NCBI RefSeq assembly: GCF_949628215.1
Contig: NC_134276.1
Location: forward strand, 12,241,690-12,305,689
Reading direction: 5' to 3'
DNA from: Phalacrocorax aristotelis
Taxonomy: Eukaryota; Chordata; Aves; Suliformes; Phalacrocoracidae
Length of the DNA stretch: 64,000 nucleotides
Program-made: the position numbers and the translations under genes
Part shown: positions 1 through 11,470 of the stretch, piece after piece
How positions within the stretch are numbered: position 1 is the stretch's first letter
How the letters are laid out: each line of letters opens with the position of its first letter
Notes under the pieces: generated by a model
Database searches by the model: none
Seen by the model: the letters and a program-made list of their open reading frames with translations, nothing else
Told to the model about the DNA's origin: nothing

Positions 1-2445
1 CATGTAAAGCTTACACTTAATAGGGAAGGAAACGATCTTTATTTCTTACTATATGCTGAAACTCATAATAATAGTATAATATTTGTGGGAATAAAAAATA
101 GTTTACTTTTTCTGACTAGTGCAGCTATCTTAGATGTGAAAGGATTTCAGACTGTATTTGTTTTGCTTTTAGAAGCAGGTAAGCCCAGAGCTTTAATTAT
201 TCAGAGTTTTATACTTGACAAATCAATTATGAAAAATCTTGTGGTCTTCTTTCAAGAAGTCAATAGGAAGCCAGTACTGGCTTCATGTGGTCCACATCAT
301 GTGCCTTGGCATTTCCACCTCTTCACCAAGAGCACCTTTCTCAGCCTTTGTATCAACAGAAACTAGCAAGCAACTACTGAACCAGGTATGAAAGCAACAG
401 AAGATGCATTAGTTGCTTTTGCTAATTGATGAGGAATGAAATAGAGCCTTTCTTCTTGCTGCTTTCCTTCATTTTGCAACAGCATGATATGTGGTTACCA
501 CTGCTCATGTTGAGAATTGTAACTGTGCTGCATGTGGCAACAAACCAGTGGTGACTTCAAATTATATGTAATGCACCTGTACGTTTTACATTGGCCACTC
601 CCACAGAAACGTTACCTTTACTCTGTTTTGGGGTAGTTTTCTATTAATGGCTGGAATGTATCTGGTTGCTGCTTGTATATAGAAACAAGAATTTCAGGTG
701 GGTGCTACTGGTGGTGTATCTGAGACAGGATTCCCACTAGCCTTGTTAAGAGTCCCTGCCAGTGGTTGTTCACAACTCTGCCAAGAAGGAGAAGAGAAAG
801 GGAAACTCTGGAGCAGACTGAGAGAGCCAAGGGAAGACCTGGGCTAGGGGCAAGGCAGCAAGACTGCCTCGGAAGCAGGGCAGAGGCATGGCTGAGGAAG
901 CACATGGGAAACACTCCCATCCAAGACTTGGGTTTGAAGCCAAATACCTCTGGCAACGTTTCCCTGTTGCCAGCAAATAACAGTGAAACCTAAGAGCCCA
1001 TAAGGAAGGTAGAAGCCTTCTCCTAATGCCAGCTGCTTCACAGAGTGCTGCATTACAGAGTCAAATGGAAATATCCACCATCCACATTGAAGATTTGTGA
1101 CATAATCTTGAAAAATATTCACTGTCCAAACTTGTTCAAGCTGGTGAATGCAGTTTCCAACTTGCCAGCCAATTACATTACTGCTTTCCATACAACATTG
1201 CACGCTGCCAGTGTGTATGAATTGACTCATTTTGTGGATCCTTTTGCCTCTAAAGCAATCCTTGACTTAAAAGTTGCTGGGATTTCTCATGAGATTTATT
1301 TCATCATAACTGATTAATAACTCTGTCTTTTTGCAAAGCTGGACACTCTTTTTTGTCTTTATCTGCATGTTGGCTGAGTTGCCTCTCAGCAGAGCTTCAT
1401 TGTCAGCAAAATGTAGGTAATTTAGTATATTGTCTCAGACCAAAGCAGTGCTGGGTTGTAGCTGATGCACTGTCTCTCAAAATAAGATCACCAGCCATGC
1501 TTCACGGTGAAGGTGAGTGACTGATACTCTGTCTGACACTCCTACCTATGCTGAACCACTTCTCCCCACCTATTTTCTCATTTACTTCAACTGTGCATTC
1601 TCCAACTTGGTTGAAGGATCTTAATTATGCTAATGATTAGTTTTAGCACAGTATGGGTATCCCAAAAACAATTACAATAGAAAAAGTCAAATGGTCTTTT
1701 GCTACTACTATGCTTTATGATAGTGATTAGTACTAGTAGTACTCATCAGTGCTATCTTTGATGACTATTCTTTGACACATGATTTTCTCATTTGAAATCT
1801 GCTGGCTGTGTGGCTAGCTTCATCTCAGCTATTTCCTTTACTGTGCACACGTTTATATAGACAAAGACTACTTGTCACTGAAAGGGGAGTCTGAAGTTGC
1901 TTCAGCTGTTAAACTGGCTTTCCTGGGCAGTTTCCAGACACACAGTGGCATTTCCCCATTGTATTTACTCTTCTGGAAGCTTGTCCCATATTCTATGGAA
2001 AAACAACAATTTTATTAACTATCACATAACCTCAACCTTTCAGATTTTCCCTAGCTGTACCATCTTCATGTATCACTTCTTTCTGAAATTTTTTATTTCC
2101 CAATTTGTATCTTCAGTTGCAACATGAGGTCTAAGGTGGGATGCCTGAGTTTGTTGAAATTAGTTACCCATGGTGTTGTCCTGTTTTCTACCTCTTGCAA
2201 AGGTTTAGCTGATTATTTTTGCTGATTTTCTTTTAATGTTTTCCCTGCTTTATCCTTCACACAATTGGATTGTCTCTGGTGAGCTGATGAAGACTTTTAG
2301 CATTCATTCTTTGAGAGTTTGCATCAGCTGCTTTAATGAAATTACCAAGTTCCTCCTGTCCCAGCTTGTGCTGCTCTTTATCGCTGTGGTTCTTGTTTCA
2401 TGCACATTTCTTCCTTCTCTGTTTCTTTCTTTGGAGGTGTTGGTG

Positions 2446-2479
<34 letters not shown>

Positions 2480-3269
2480 TGAATATCCTGTCTGGCTATC
2501 CAGATATCTTTGCTTATCTAAGTTTGTTTGTCTGGAAAGCAGCTATGGCTATTTTTGTTCTACTAGTAACTGTTAAGGAAGGCTTAGGGATAAGTACTAG
2601 AGTCTGTTTGCTGATGCAGCGACAGAAGCTGTATTTGGGGAGGTCTTTTTTCCTCGTTGTGCCAGTGCAGTAGATACCTTCAGATGTGTACATGCTAAGC
2701 TGCAAGGCATGGAAGCTTTCTAAATCTGTTACTTTCCAAAATCATTACCCCATAGTGCAAGGACAAGAAGCCATTTAGGTATGTTTGCAGGCAACAATTT
2801 AAAATGGATTAATGAAAAAGCTTACTCAATGCAGCACATAATCACTGTGAACTGGAGAACTCAATCAGGTGAATAAAAGGACGAGAAATTTAGTAATTAT
2901 TTTTACTGTTGTTGATACTTCAGCAGCGTGTAAAAGCCATGATGAAGGCTGAAACTATTAAACCAGGGATTGAACAAAATATAAAAGAACAGAGTCCCTA
3001 CCCTGAGGAAGATGGCTATGTTCTGATTGAATAATAATTCTGAACAGTATTAGTTCTCTAGCCGTTTTTTTTTCCTTATGAAAAGCAATGCTGAGTATTC
3101 AGTGTAAATTATAATTTTATACCTAAGGACCCCAAAGCAAAAAGGTAGACAAACTAACCTTTGGATTACAGAGGCTCCTGAATAGCTCCAATGTGGGCTA
3201 TTTCTCTGCCAGTAGGTAGAAGTTGGTGGACAAGCCACCAAGAGCTGGGGACCCCATATCAGGTCCCCC
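1..3269. other. Non-coding stretch, no gene seen
   Basis: No exon of a known family and no well-preserved repeat apart from the (GTTTT)n run at 2444-2476. It may be intron 1 of the TM4SF gene, whose first exon points this way. Confidence 0.55.
2444..2476 (+). repeat. (GTTTT)n microsatellite
   Basis: Six uninterrupted GTTTT units followed by a T run. Simple repeat; no function inferred. Confidence 0.9.
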
Positions 3270-4337
3270 CAGACCCACTTTGCAAGGAGATCTGGGACCT
3301 TGGGAAGCTGCTGCCATCATGCATGTTTGAACCAGTCCCAGGGCTCCCCTGCTATCCTCTGGGATAACATACTTAAGAAGAAGAAAAAAACACCAAACCC
3401 TGTGCAAGAGCAGCCAGGAGAGAGCAGTGAGAATATGTGAGAGGAACAACTCTGCAGACACCAAGGTCAGTAGAGAAGGAGGGGAAGGAGGTGCTCCAGG
3501 CGCCAGAGCAGAGATTCCCCTGCAGCCCCTGGTGAAGACCATGGTGATGCAGGCTGTCCCCCTGCAGCCCATGGAGGTTAGCGGTGGAACAGATAGCCAC
3601 CTGCAGATTGTGGGGGACCCCACGGCAGAGCAGGTGGACATGCCCCAATAGAGGCTGTGATCCCATGGGAAGCGTGTGCTGAAGCAGGGTCCTGGCGGGA
3701 CCTGTGGCCTTGTGGAGGAGGAGCCCACAGTGGAGCAGGTTTGCTGGCAGGACTTGTGACCCCGTGGGGTACCTGCACTGGAGCAGTCTGTTCCTGAAGG
3801 ACTGCGCCCATGGAAGGGACCACACTGGAGCAGTTAATGAAGAACTGCAGCCCGTGGGAAGGACCCACATTGGAGAAGATCCTGGAAGACTGTTTCCCAT
3901 GGGAGGGACCCCATGCAGGAGCAGGGGAAGTCTGTGAGGAGTCCTCCCCCTGAGAAGGAAGGAGCAGCAGTGAGAGTGTGTGATGAACTGACCGCGACCC
4001 CATTTTCCTGTCCCCCTGTTCCACTTGGCGGGGAGGAGGTAGAGAAAATTAGGAGTGAAGTTGAGCCTGGGAAGAAGGGAGGGGTGGGGGAAGGTGTTTT
4101 AAGATTTAGTTTTTATTTCTCATTACCCTACTCTCATTTGATTGGCAATAAATTAAACTAATTTCCCCAAGTCAAATCTGTTTTGCCCATGGCAGTAATT
4201 GGTGAGTGACCTCCCTGTCTTTATCTCAGCCCATGAGCCTTTTATAATATTTTGTCTCCCCTGTCCAGCTGAGGAGGGGAGTGACAGAGCAGCTTTGGTG
4301 GGCACCTGGCATCCAGCCAAGGTCAGCCCACCACACA
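3270..4337 (+). mobile_element. Avian LTR-retrotransposon (endogenous retrovirus class) remnant, LTR-like end
   Basis: Recognised by its order: diverged tandem units built on 'ccatgggagggaccccacactggagcag' between about 3540 and 3920, then a G/A-rich segment, 'gattggcaataaattaaac' with AATAAA at 4147-4152, 'ccaagtc.aatctgttttgccc', and an end at '..cagcccaccaca'. I know this series from bird genomes as an LTR-type repeat. The AATAAA followed by about 190 bases to the end fits an LTR poly(A) signal and U5. No retroviral protein frame is present, so it is a solo or truncated copy. Left boundary and family name are uncertain. Confidence 0.65.
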
Positions 4338-6785
4338 TGTCCCTTGGGATGTTAACATACTAATGAAGAATGTTATTTTGGTATTATGAATAATTAACTT
4401 AAATAAAACATCTTGAAGAGGTAAAAGGCTTCTCATGGATCAAACTAAACATTAATAGAAGAGTACAGAAGAGACATGCTTTATTGTATGGAAGCTCTCA
4501 TTCCAGGGTGCTTCTGGGAAGGAAGATAAGTCAGTTTCTAATTCAGTTTATTCTTGCTAATAATGATAGCCACATAGAAGTCTGTGCCCAGGGCTTGAGG
4601 TTTAATGGAGATGCCTGTATTACATGTTGCTTTATAATATTCTTAATTATCAAGGGAAAAAGTCTGTCTGGCCTTTCTTTGGATGACAAAAAGCCCAAAT
4701 TGCCTTTGCACCTTTCATGTGCATAATGCTTGGGCAAATGCTATGGGGTCAAAGCCTTCTATGGGGAGCAGCCTCCAGGAAACAGAGCTTGGTCCTTAGT
4801 GCCAGCAGCAGCTCAGGCTTATAGCATGGGCCTGCAAAGTAGGGGACCTATCTGCCCATGCAAAGGTAAGCAGGGATGAACCTGTGGAAAAGCAAATTGC
4901 CATGGAAGGGTATGGAGGAAACAGGACCAGATGAAAGCATAAGGAATAGGGAGCTGTCTCTATCTTTAGGATAGCCTTGAGCAGGAGGAAGCTGGAGCTG
5001 CACTTTATGTTGGGTGAAGTAGCTTTGTCCCCCTCTGCCCTCAGTGATGTGGCTAAATGCTCCAGTACCTGCCCTGGCTGAGTATGATTTCCCTCATATC
5101 AGTGGCTGTAATATCATAACATTCTGGTTGGCTAACTGAGCTCTGAGCTCTCAGCCCCAGCCCAGGGACGCTGTAGATCAAGCTCTTCTTCTGCATTTCC
5201 CTGACAGGGCTGTTGATGGTGATGTGGTGGTTTGTCATTGTATGTTCCCACCTGCCGAATAGCCATTTAAGAGCTATTGTGCAAACCCTATAGTGCCATT
5301 TCAACACATAAATATCCACTTACCCCACATCTGTTAGCGCAACATCCTGCTCTGCCTGCTCCCAGCATCATGAATGCAGGCAAAATAACCTGTGAGAAAA
5401 GCACAAGCTTATTTGGTGTGCAGTACTTCTGTTGGGGTGGTTTTAAAGTCTAGGAGCTGGGGCATCATATTCCTCAAATGCAAGCCACCTTCTGCCTTTT
5501 CTCTGTGAGTTACAGCTGCTTAGATGTTGGTGCTTGCTGAAAAGTAACTCAGGAAGAAACGTGGGATTACAGCTAGAGCTGGCTGGCAAGTTTCTGGTAG
5601 AGTAATTCTGTCTGCTAAAGCTATACTGCTTCTTTTCAGCAGGGGTTTGTTGTTTTTTTTTTTCAGGAACAAACATGTCAGTTTGAGAAAACAGAATTTC
5701 TGCTCAGGAAAGAGGCACCACTGGAGTAAGAATTATGCCAGTTTAAATCTTCTGAGCATCCTGCTCTGGATTATAATTGGGAAATCAGTCTTAAACTTCC
5801 TGAAATACATCTGACACTGGCTCTTTTATGCTAAGCTTCTGGAAAACCTACAAAATAGACTTCACTCAACAGGGAACTCCCAGGACACATCAGCTTTCTC
5901 TATGGTAATTATCAGGTGGAGTTGGACTGATACGATGGAGTCAAAAATCATCTGTGTCTCAGGATATGATACCACCTTACAGAGGCACTCTGAAGATAGG
6001 AAAAGCTGCATTTAGTTTGGTAGCTAGAGGGCAAGAAAGTTTTTGTGGGTCTAGCTGTGCAGCCAGAGCACTCCTGCTGCCTTATGTCTGCCCACCACTG
6101 CTTGTGCAGTGCACTGAAAGAGCAACACAAGAAAATGAGTATTTGAGAAAGTAGGAAATTATCCCAATGAAGTTAATGAAAGGAGAACCCCCTAAACAAA
6201 CAAATAAACAAAAAATGTAAAAGCTGTAAAAACAGCCTGGCTAGATGTTGGAGAGATATTGTCACATGTAGGGTAGAAAGAGCAGAATGTCCACAGTGAA
6301 TGAAGCCCGGGTAATTTATGTGTGCAGTATGAATATCTCTGTTAGACTGTATAGGACAGTGTTGTGAAACCTGTTTAGATTTGCAGGCTCCTAAATATTT
6401 TTCAGCAGATTTTCTCTCCGTTGCCCTTTATGTACACTCCAGAGGCAGCCTCCAGCACCTGCAGTTGTTAACGGACCACAGCTGGAGGCCTGCTGATGTA
6501 ACGTATTGAGGTTAAAAAGATATTCCTTTTCCTGGAAAGAAGTCAGCTTTTAAATAATTCAGGTGGTCCCCAAGGCAGCTTCAGCCCCAGCATGCCACTC
6601 TCTGGCACTCAGAAGGAGAGCTAATACTTCTGCCCATCAAATCAACACTCCCTTTCCTCCAGGGCCATCTTTCTTCTTTGGAGGTTTCCCATCTAAGCTG
6701 TGAACACCTTTGTGTTGTTTATTAGCCTGGCTCAGGATGAAGGGTTTGCTTGGCAGCTTTCCTTATTTGCAGTGCCTGATTATTT
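4338..6785. other. Non-coding stretch, nothing recognised
   Basis: No exon, RNA gene or repeat of known family could be supported on either strand. Short T-runs occur near 5650. Confidence 0.55.
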
Positions 6786-7731
6786 GGGCCCAATGTTATT
6801 CAATATCTTTATAAGTGATCTGGATAACGGCATCAATTGTAGCCTGATGAAGTTTGCTGATGACACCAAGTTGAGTGGGGAAGTAGACACTCCAGAAGGG
6901 AGAGCTGCTCTGCAGGAAGATCTGGATAGGCTGGAAGAGTGGGCCAGCAAGACCCTTATGAAGTTCAACAAGGACAAGTGTAAGGTCATGCACCTGGGAA
7001 AACATAATCCAGGAGTGCAGCACAGGTTGGGATCCACCTGGCTGGAGAGCAGCTCTGTGGAAAGGGACCTGGGGGTGCTGGTGGACAGGAAGCTCAGCAT
7101 GAGCGAACAGTGTGCTGCTGCGGCCAAGAAGGCCAACAGGATGCTGAGTTGCATCAAAAAGGGCATCGCCAGCAGAGATAAAGTCATTACCCTGCTCTAC
7201 TCAGCGCTTGTCAGGCCACACCTGGAGTACTGTGTACAGTTCTGGTCCCTGCTATAAAAAAAGGATGTGGCCAGGCTGGAAGGGGTCCAGAGAAGGGCTA
7301 CCAAGATGATCAGAGGACTGGGAAGCTGCCATATGAGGATAGGCTGGGAGAACTGGGTTTGTTCAGCCTTGAGAAAAGGAGTCTCAGAGGGGATCTCATC
7401 ACCATGTACCAGTACTTAAGGGGCAGCTACGAAGAAGATGGAGACTCCCTTTTTGCAAAGAGTCACATGGAGAAGGACAAGGGGGAATGGACACAAGTTG
7501 CTCTTGGGGAGATTCTGACTGGACATGAGAGGGAAGTTTTTCACAGTGAGGACAGTCACCCATTGGAATAATCTCCCCAGGGAAGTGGTTGACTCAGCCA
7601 CGTTGGACACTTTCAAGAGTCGTCTGGACAGGGTGCTGGGCCATCTTGTCTAGACTGTGCTCTTCCCAGAAAGGTTGGACTAGATGATCCCTGAGGTCCC
7701 TTCCAACCTGGGATTCTGGAATTCTGTGATT
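6786..7731 (+). mobile_element. CR1 LINE, 5'-truncated, end of reverse transcriptase and 3' UTR
   Basis: Starts inside the reverse transcriptase (G-P-M-L-F-N-I-F) and keeps one open frame to 7254 with S-D-L-D, F-A-D-D-T-K-L, then the CR1 C-terminal region K-A-N-R-M-L and L-Y-S-A-L-V-R-P-H-L-E-Y. A stop (TAA at 7255-7257) and later frame changes break the ORF2 tail. It ends in '...ccttccaacctgggattctg' and 'attctgtgat', the CR1 terminus. Non-functional copy; subfamily not assigned. Confidence 0.93.
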
Positions 7732-9689
7732 ATAAACACCTGTCTTTTGACATGGGAATGAGAATTTGCTAGATTTGGCTGTCGTCAGTAAAATGAGGGC
7801 TGCACATGAGCCATGGCTCAGTTAAGCACTTCCCAGTGTGGCACATAGGCTTTCCATCAGGAAAGACGTTACTATGAGGCACAGAGCCAGTCTTCCTCTC
7901 TTTACACCCTAAACTTTTGAAAGAAGGAAATTGAGAGGTTTTCAAGTCAAAATTCCATTAGAGAATCAGCAGAGGAGGAGGAAAGGGTGGGGTTGGCTGA
8001 TCAGCCAAAGAGTGCACTGATGACCTAGGTATCAGCCTATGGATGAAGTTCCAATGTAGAGGCAGGTTTTCTGGCTTGCAGAGCCAGGCCAGGCTGTTAT
8101 GAAATTAATCCCACAGTCCTGGCTCCAGAGGCTATGTCTTGGCTACAGGCAGGTTCTCCAAGGTTGGGCAACCTGTTGGCATGACTTTCCTGAGTTTCCT
8201 TTGGGGAGAAGCTGGGTGTATGGGGGAACACAGTGCAGCCCAGTCTGGCCTCACTGCAGAGTCAGGGTATGGCCCAGGCTCCAGTCATGGGGCGCTCTTG
8301 CTCATTGCTTAGCTCCCTAGGAGGCCCATAAGCCGGTCTCATTTTTCCATGCTTCCAGCACCTGGAAAATGGAGCTGATGATAATACTTTCTTTCCTCTT
8401 CTCTTCACCTGTGGGCATTTGTCATGCTGTTTTCTGGAAAACATGTACACCGAGCAGCATTGTTTGTGGATCAATACTTCTAATGCTGTGTTTTGAAGGT
8501 CAATGCAAATTTCTCCTCCCTCTCCATACATTTTTGATGTATGTAGTGCTGGCCAGAGGCAAGCCTCTGTGGAAGCTTTAAAAGAAGGCACATTTTCAAT
8601 GAGCCTGTGACATCTCATTCCTAACATCTGCCTTTCCTTTCATTGAACGCCAATGACTCCTGGGCTTGCAGTGATATGAATTTTCCATAGGTCTCTCATG
8701 CAGTTCCACTTTTTCCTTTAGGGTTCCTTCCACAAACGCATGCTTACGTTCAAGCTCAGCATGAGTAATAGGCCCAAGTGGTAGCTGGAAGAAGAAGCAG
8801 GCAAGCTGCTGGTGGAGAACAATTTATTGAATGACCTTATACCGTGTTTCTGCTTTGGGAAATATGAGTCTGAACCACATCCATTGTAGCTTTTTCATAG
8901 ACATAAGTGGTAGCTGCATCATTGCCTGACTGTGAATGAGATTTGCTTTTCTCTAAGTTAATTATTCTTAAACATTCTTTTTATTGTTTTTTTTTTTGAC
9001 GTGCAGGTGGCCAGCTCTGTGCCAGTTTACTGTCTGCCTAGGCTGCATAACAGCCAGTACTTGTCATATGCATGTTATTTGCTTGGCTTTTTATCTGCAC
9101 TTGGGTGAATAATTGGAAGAGTGTAAAGGGAGCAAGATTTCTAATGAATTGGAAAGATCCATATTCCCAAACATGTTCATTTCTAGTTATGGGTATTCAT
9201 ATAAAAGTGATCTTTCCTGAGTAGTGGAATGGAGAACTGGCTACAGAAGAGCACATACAAACCAGATCAAACCCAAAAGGAGGTAGGTGGGTGTGTGGGA
9301 ACACAGGGGCGTTTGAGATTTAAGCCATCTGCAGCTCCACACTCATTGAGTGTTAGCTGGGTCTCTAATGAACACCTACTGAAACACATTTCTATCCCCC
9401 CCCCCTTTTTTGTGAATTATGTGAGCACAAAATCACTTAGAGGAGTATCAAGGAGGTGCAGCCAATAGTGAAAAGTTTACCACCTCCAACTGAGATTAGG
9501 TCCTCATCTTTGCTTTGACTCATGGAGACATGAACACCCATGTGTCCCTTCTCCATAGTGAGAATTCAGCCTTGTTGCTTCCACCTGACTTGGAGTCCTG
9601 ACATTTATTTCAGGAATAGCTCGTATTCCTATGATTAGGGACTTTTCAGTCTTGAATGTACTTTCTCAGTGCTGATCCCCAACTTCCAG
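7732..9689. other. Non-coding stretch between two CR1 copies
   Basis: No supported gene. A T-run lies near 8987-8998 and a C-run followed by T at 9397-9412. Confidence 0.55.
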
Positions 9690-9901
9690 GGGGAAATTTT
9701 TCACACTGAGGACAGTCAACCATTGGAATAATCTCCCCAGGGAAGTGGTTGACTTGGCCACGTTGGACACCTTCAAGAGTTGTCTGGACAGGGTACCGGG
9801 CCATCTTGTTTAGACTCTGCTCTTCCTAGAAAGGCTGGACTAGATGATCCCTGAGGTCCCTTTCCAACCTGGGATTCTGTGATTCTGTGATTCCATGATT
9901 C
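9690..9901 (+). mobile_element. CR1 LINE 3' end, short copy
   Basis: A severely 5'-truncated CR1 running from 'gggaaatttttcacactgagg' to repeated 'gattctgtgat'. Base for base it is almost the same as the last 200 bases of the copy at 6786-7731 (shared 'cattggaataatctccccag', 'aagtggttgac', 'cacgttggacac'), so both come from one subfamily active at a similar time. Confidence 0.92.
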
Positions 9902-10043
9902 CCAGTTAAGCTGCTCACATGTTTATGCAAAAAACACTACTATGACTTTTTCTTTGTTAATAGAGGTTTTCTTAGCCCTGAATTTGAAACAAAACAAAGC
10001 AAAAAACACCCCATAAGAAACAGTAGCAACACTCCTTTCTTAC

Positions 10044-10214
10044 CAGTATCCCAGCTCCCAGAATGCCATGGAAAAACCAGACCAGGTCGGTTATCTCACT
10101 GAGCTGCAGAACTCGTCTGTTGGGGAAGTACAGGAGGATGTTGGAGACTATGGCACATGCCGCCAGTGGGAACAGGGTGATCCCAATGCATCTCGAACAC
10201 TTCCTTGTGCACAT
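10044..10214 (-). CDS. TM4SF1/TM4SF4-like: Exon 1 of a TM4SF (L6 family) four-transmembrane protein
   Basis: Read on the - strand from the ATG at 10214, the 57 codons begin M-C-T-R-K-C-S-R-C-I-G and contain N-I-L-L-Y-F-P-N (25-32) and V-W-F-F-H-G-I-L-G-A-G (45-55). This is the signature of the first exon of L6 tetraspanin-like proteins: Cys-rich N terminus, first membrane helix at 10-31, extracellular loop, start of helix 2. The exon ends in phase 0 at a strong donor GTAAGA (10043 downwards), where the TM4SF genes change exon. MCT resembles TM4SF4/TM4SF5 and NILLYFPN resembles TM4SF1/TM4SF18. Function of the family: membrane adaptors influencing integrin signalling, migration and growth. Remaining exons are not seen and would lie at lower coordinates or off the left edge. 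A decayed copy cannot be excluded, but this exon is intact. Confidence 0.85.
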
Positions 10215-11104
10215 GGTAGCTCTCTGCTGAGGAAAGATGGAGGGAGGTTTGGATTACTGCAGCACAGGGAGCATGGGATTTCAGCAGTTTTCTTCTTTAA
10301 TGAAAGAAGAATAGGTTTTGAAGCAAGGAATGTTCCAGTTACACAGATGTTCATGTTACACAGATAATCCTGTTCTACAGAGCCTGTTCCCTTCAGAGAC
10401 TTTATTTAAAACAGAATGATTAAAAACTGGAATGTTTGACTATATTTATTTAAAATCCCCAGGACTAAACGTGTTGGTATGAAATGAACAGAGTATTTCA
10501 TTTTAGTTGTTAATGGACAATTGTCTGTCTATTTGGAACATCAGTAACACAACCACAGCCACACAAACTGATACCCTGGCTGGCAGACTTCATGGTAGGA
10601 CTAAGGCCTTGGGTGGAAGGGGAGGTGGCTGCACTGGATTGTCTGGGACCACTGTCTTTGGAAGCTGATTTGAAATCTTTTGCAGTGAAGGTCGAGAAGA
10701 GCAGGAAATGACTACCAGGAAGGCCATAGAAATATTTAACACTGCCTTGGTACTGGGGCAGACTGGGAAGCCTCACCAGGGCCCCTGCCAGCTGCATTTT
10801 CTCTATTTCAGTCTAAACTACACCGTCAGCAAGAATTGGAGAAACTTTCATTACTGTTTCCTGTGACGTGCTTATTCTGCAGATAAGGGTAGATAAGGCT
10901 GTGAGTTACAGGGCTGTTTGGCACCCATGCAAAAATATCTGAAAAACTGGAAGCACATCTAATCCTGTGGCTATTTGCTTAACAGCAGGTCACAAAGCCA
11001 TCCCACATAATTTTCAGAGATCTGCCATAACGTGCAAAACAGCAGTTTAATATTTCACAGTGGACAGGCCCTACTTTTAAAATCAAAGTATTGTAATTTA
11101 AAAT
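10215..11104. other. 5' flank of the TM4SF exon, nothing else recognised
   Basis: Would hold the promoter and 5' UTR of the - strand gene. No TATA box or CpG-rich block is clear. Confidence 0.5.
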
Positions 11105-11470
11105 CAAAGAATCAACATAAATGAAGCACCGGTTGAAAGGGATCTCTGCAGGTCACCAGTCCAACCTCCTGCTGAAAACAGGATGACCATCAACACTAGG
11201 TTGCTGTGTCAGCCATGGCTTTGCATAGCTGAACCTTGAAGCCCCCCAGGGATGAAGCTACCAACATCTCTGTGGGTGACCTGTTGTACGGCTGCCTCAA
11301 ACTCTTGGTGAAAAGGTCTTTCCTCCCAAGCCGTAAATGTGACTATTTCTCCTCATTATATCCTCTCCCATCACTCCATCACCTCTGTCACTCCCTTACA
11401 AACTTGATGTAGGCTGCTATTAGGTCCCCCTTCAAAGTGAGCAACCCCAGCTCATAACGCACTCACGCTG
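11105..11470 (-). repeat. Diverged CR1 LINE 3' fragment, reverse orientation
   Basis: Shows the reverse-complement CR1 order: 'gaaagggatctctgcaggtcaccagtccaacctcctgct', 'gccatggctttgcatagctgaaccttgaa', 'ggtgacctgtt..cggctgcctcaaactcttggtgaaaagg'. It is more diverged than the copy at 62690. Boundaries approximate. Confidence 0.75.
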
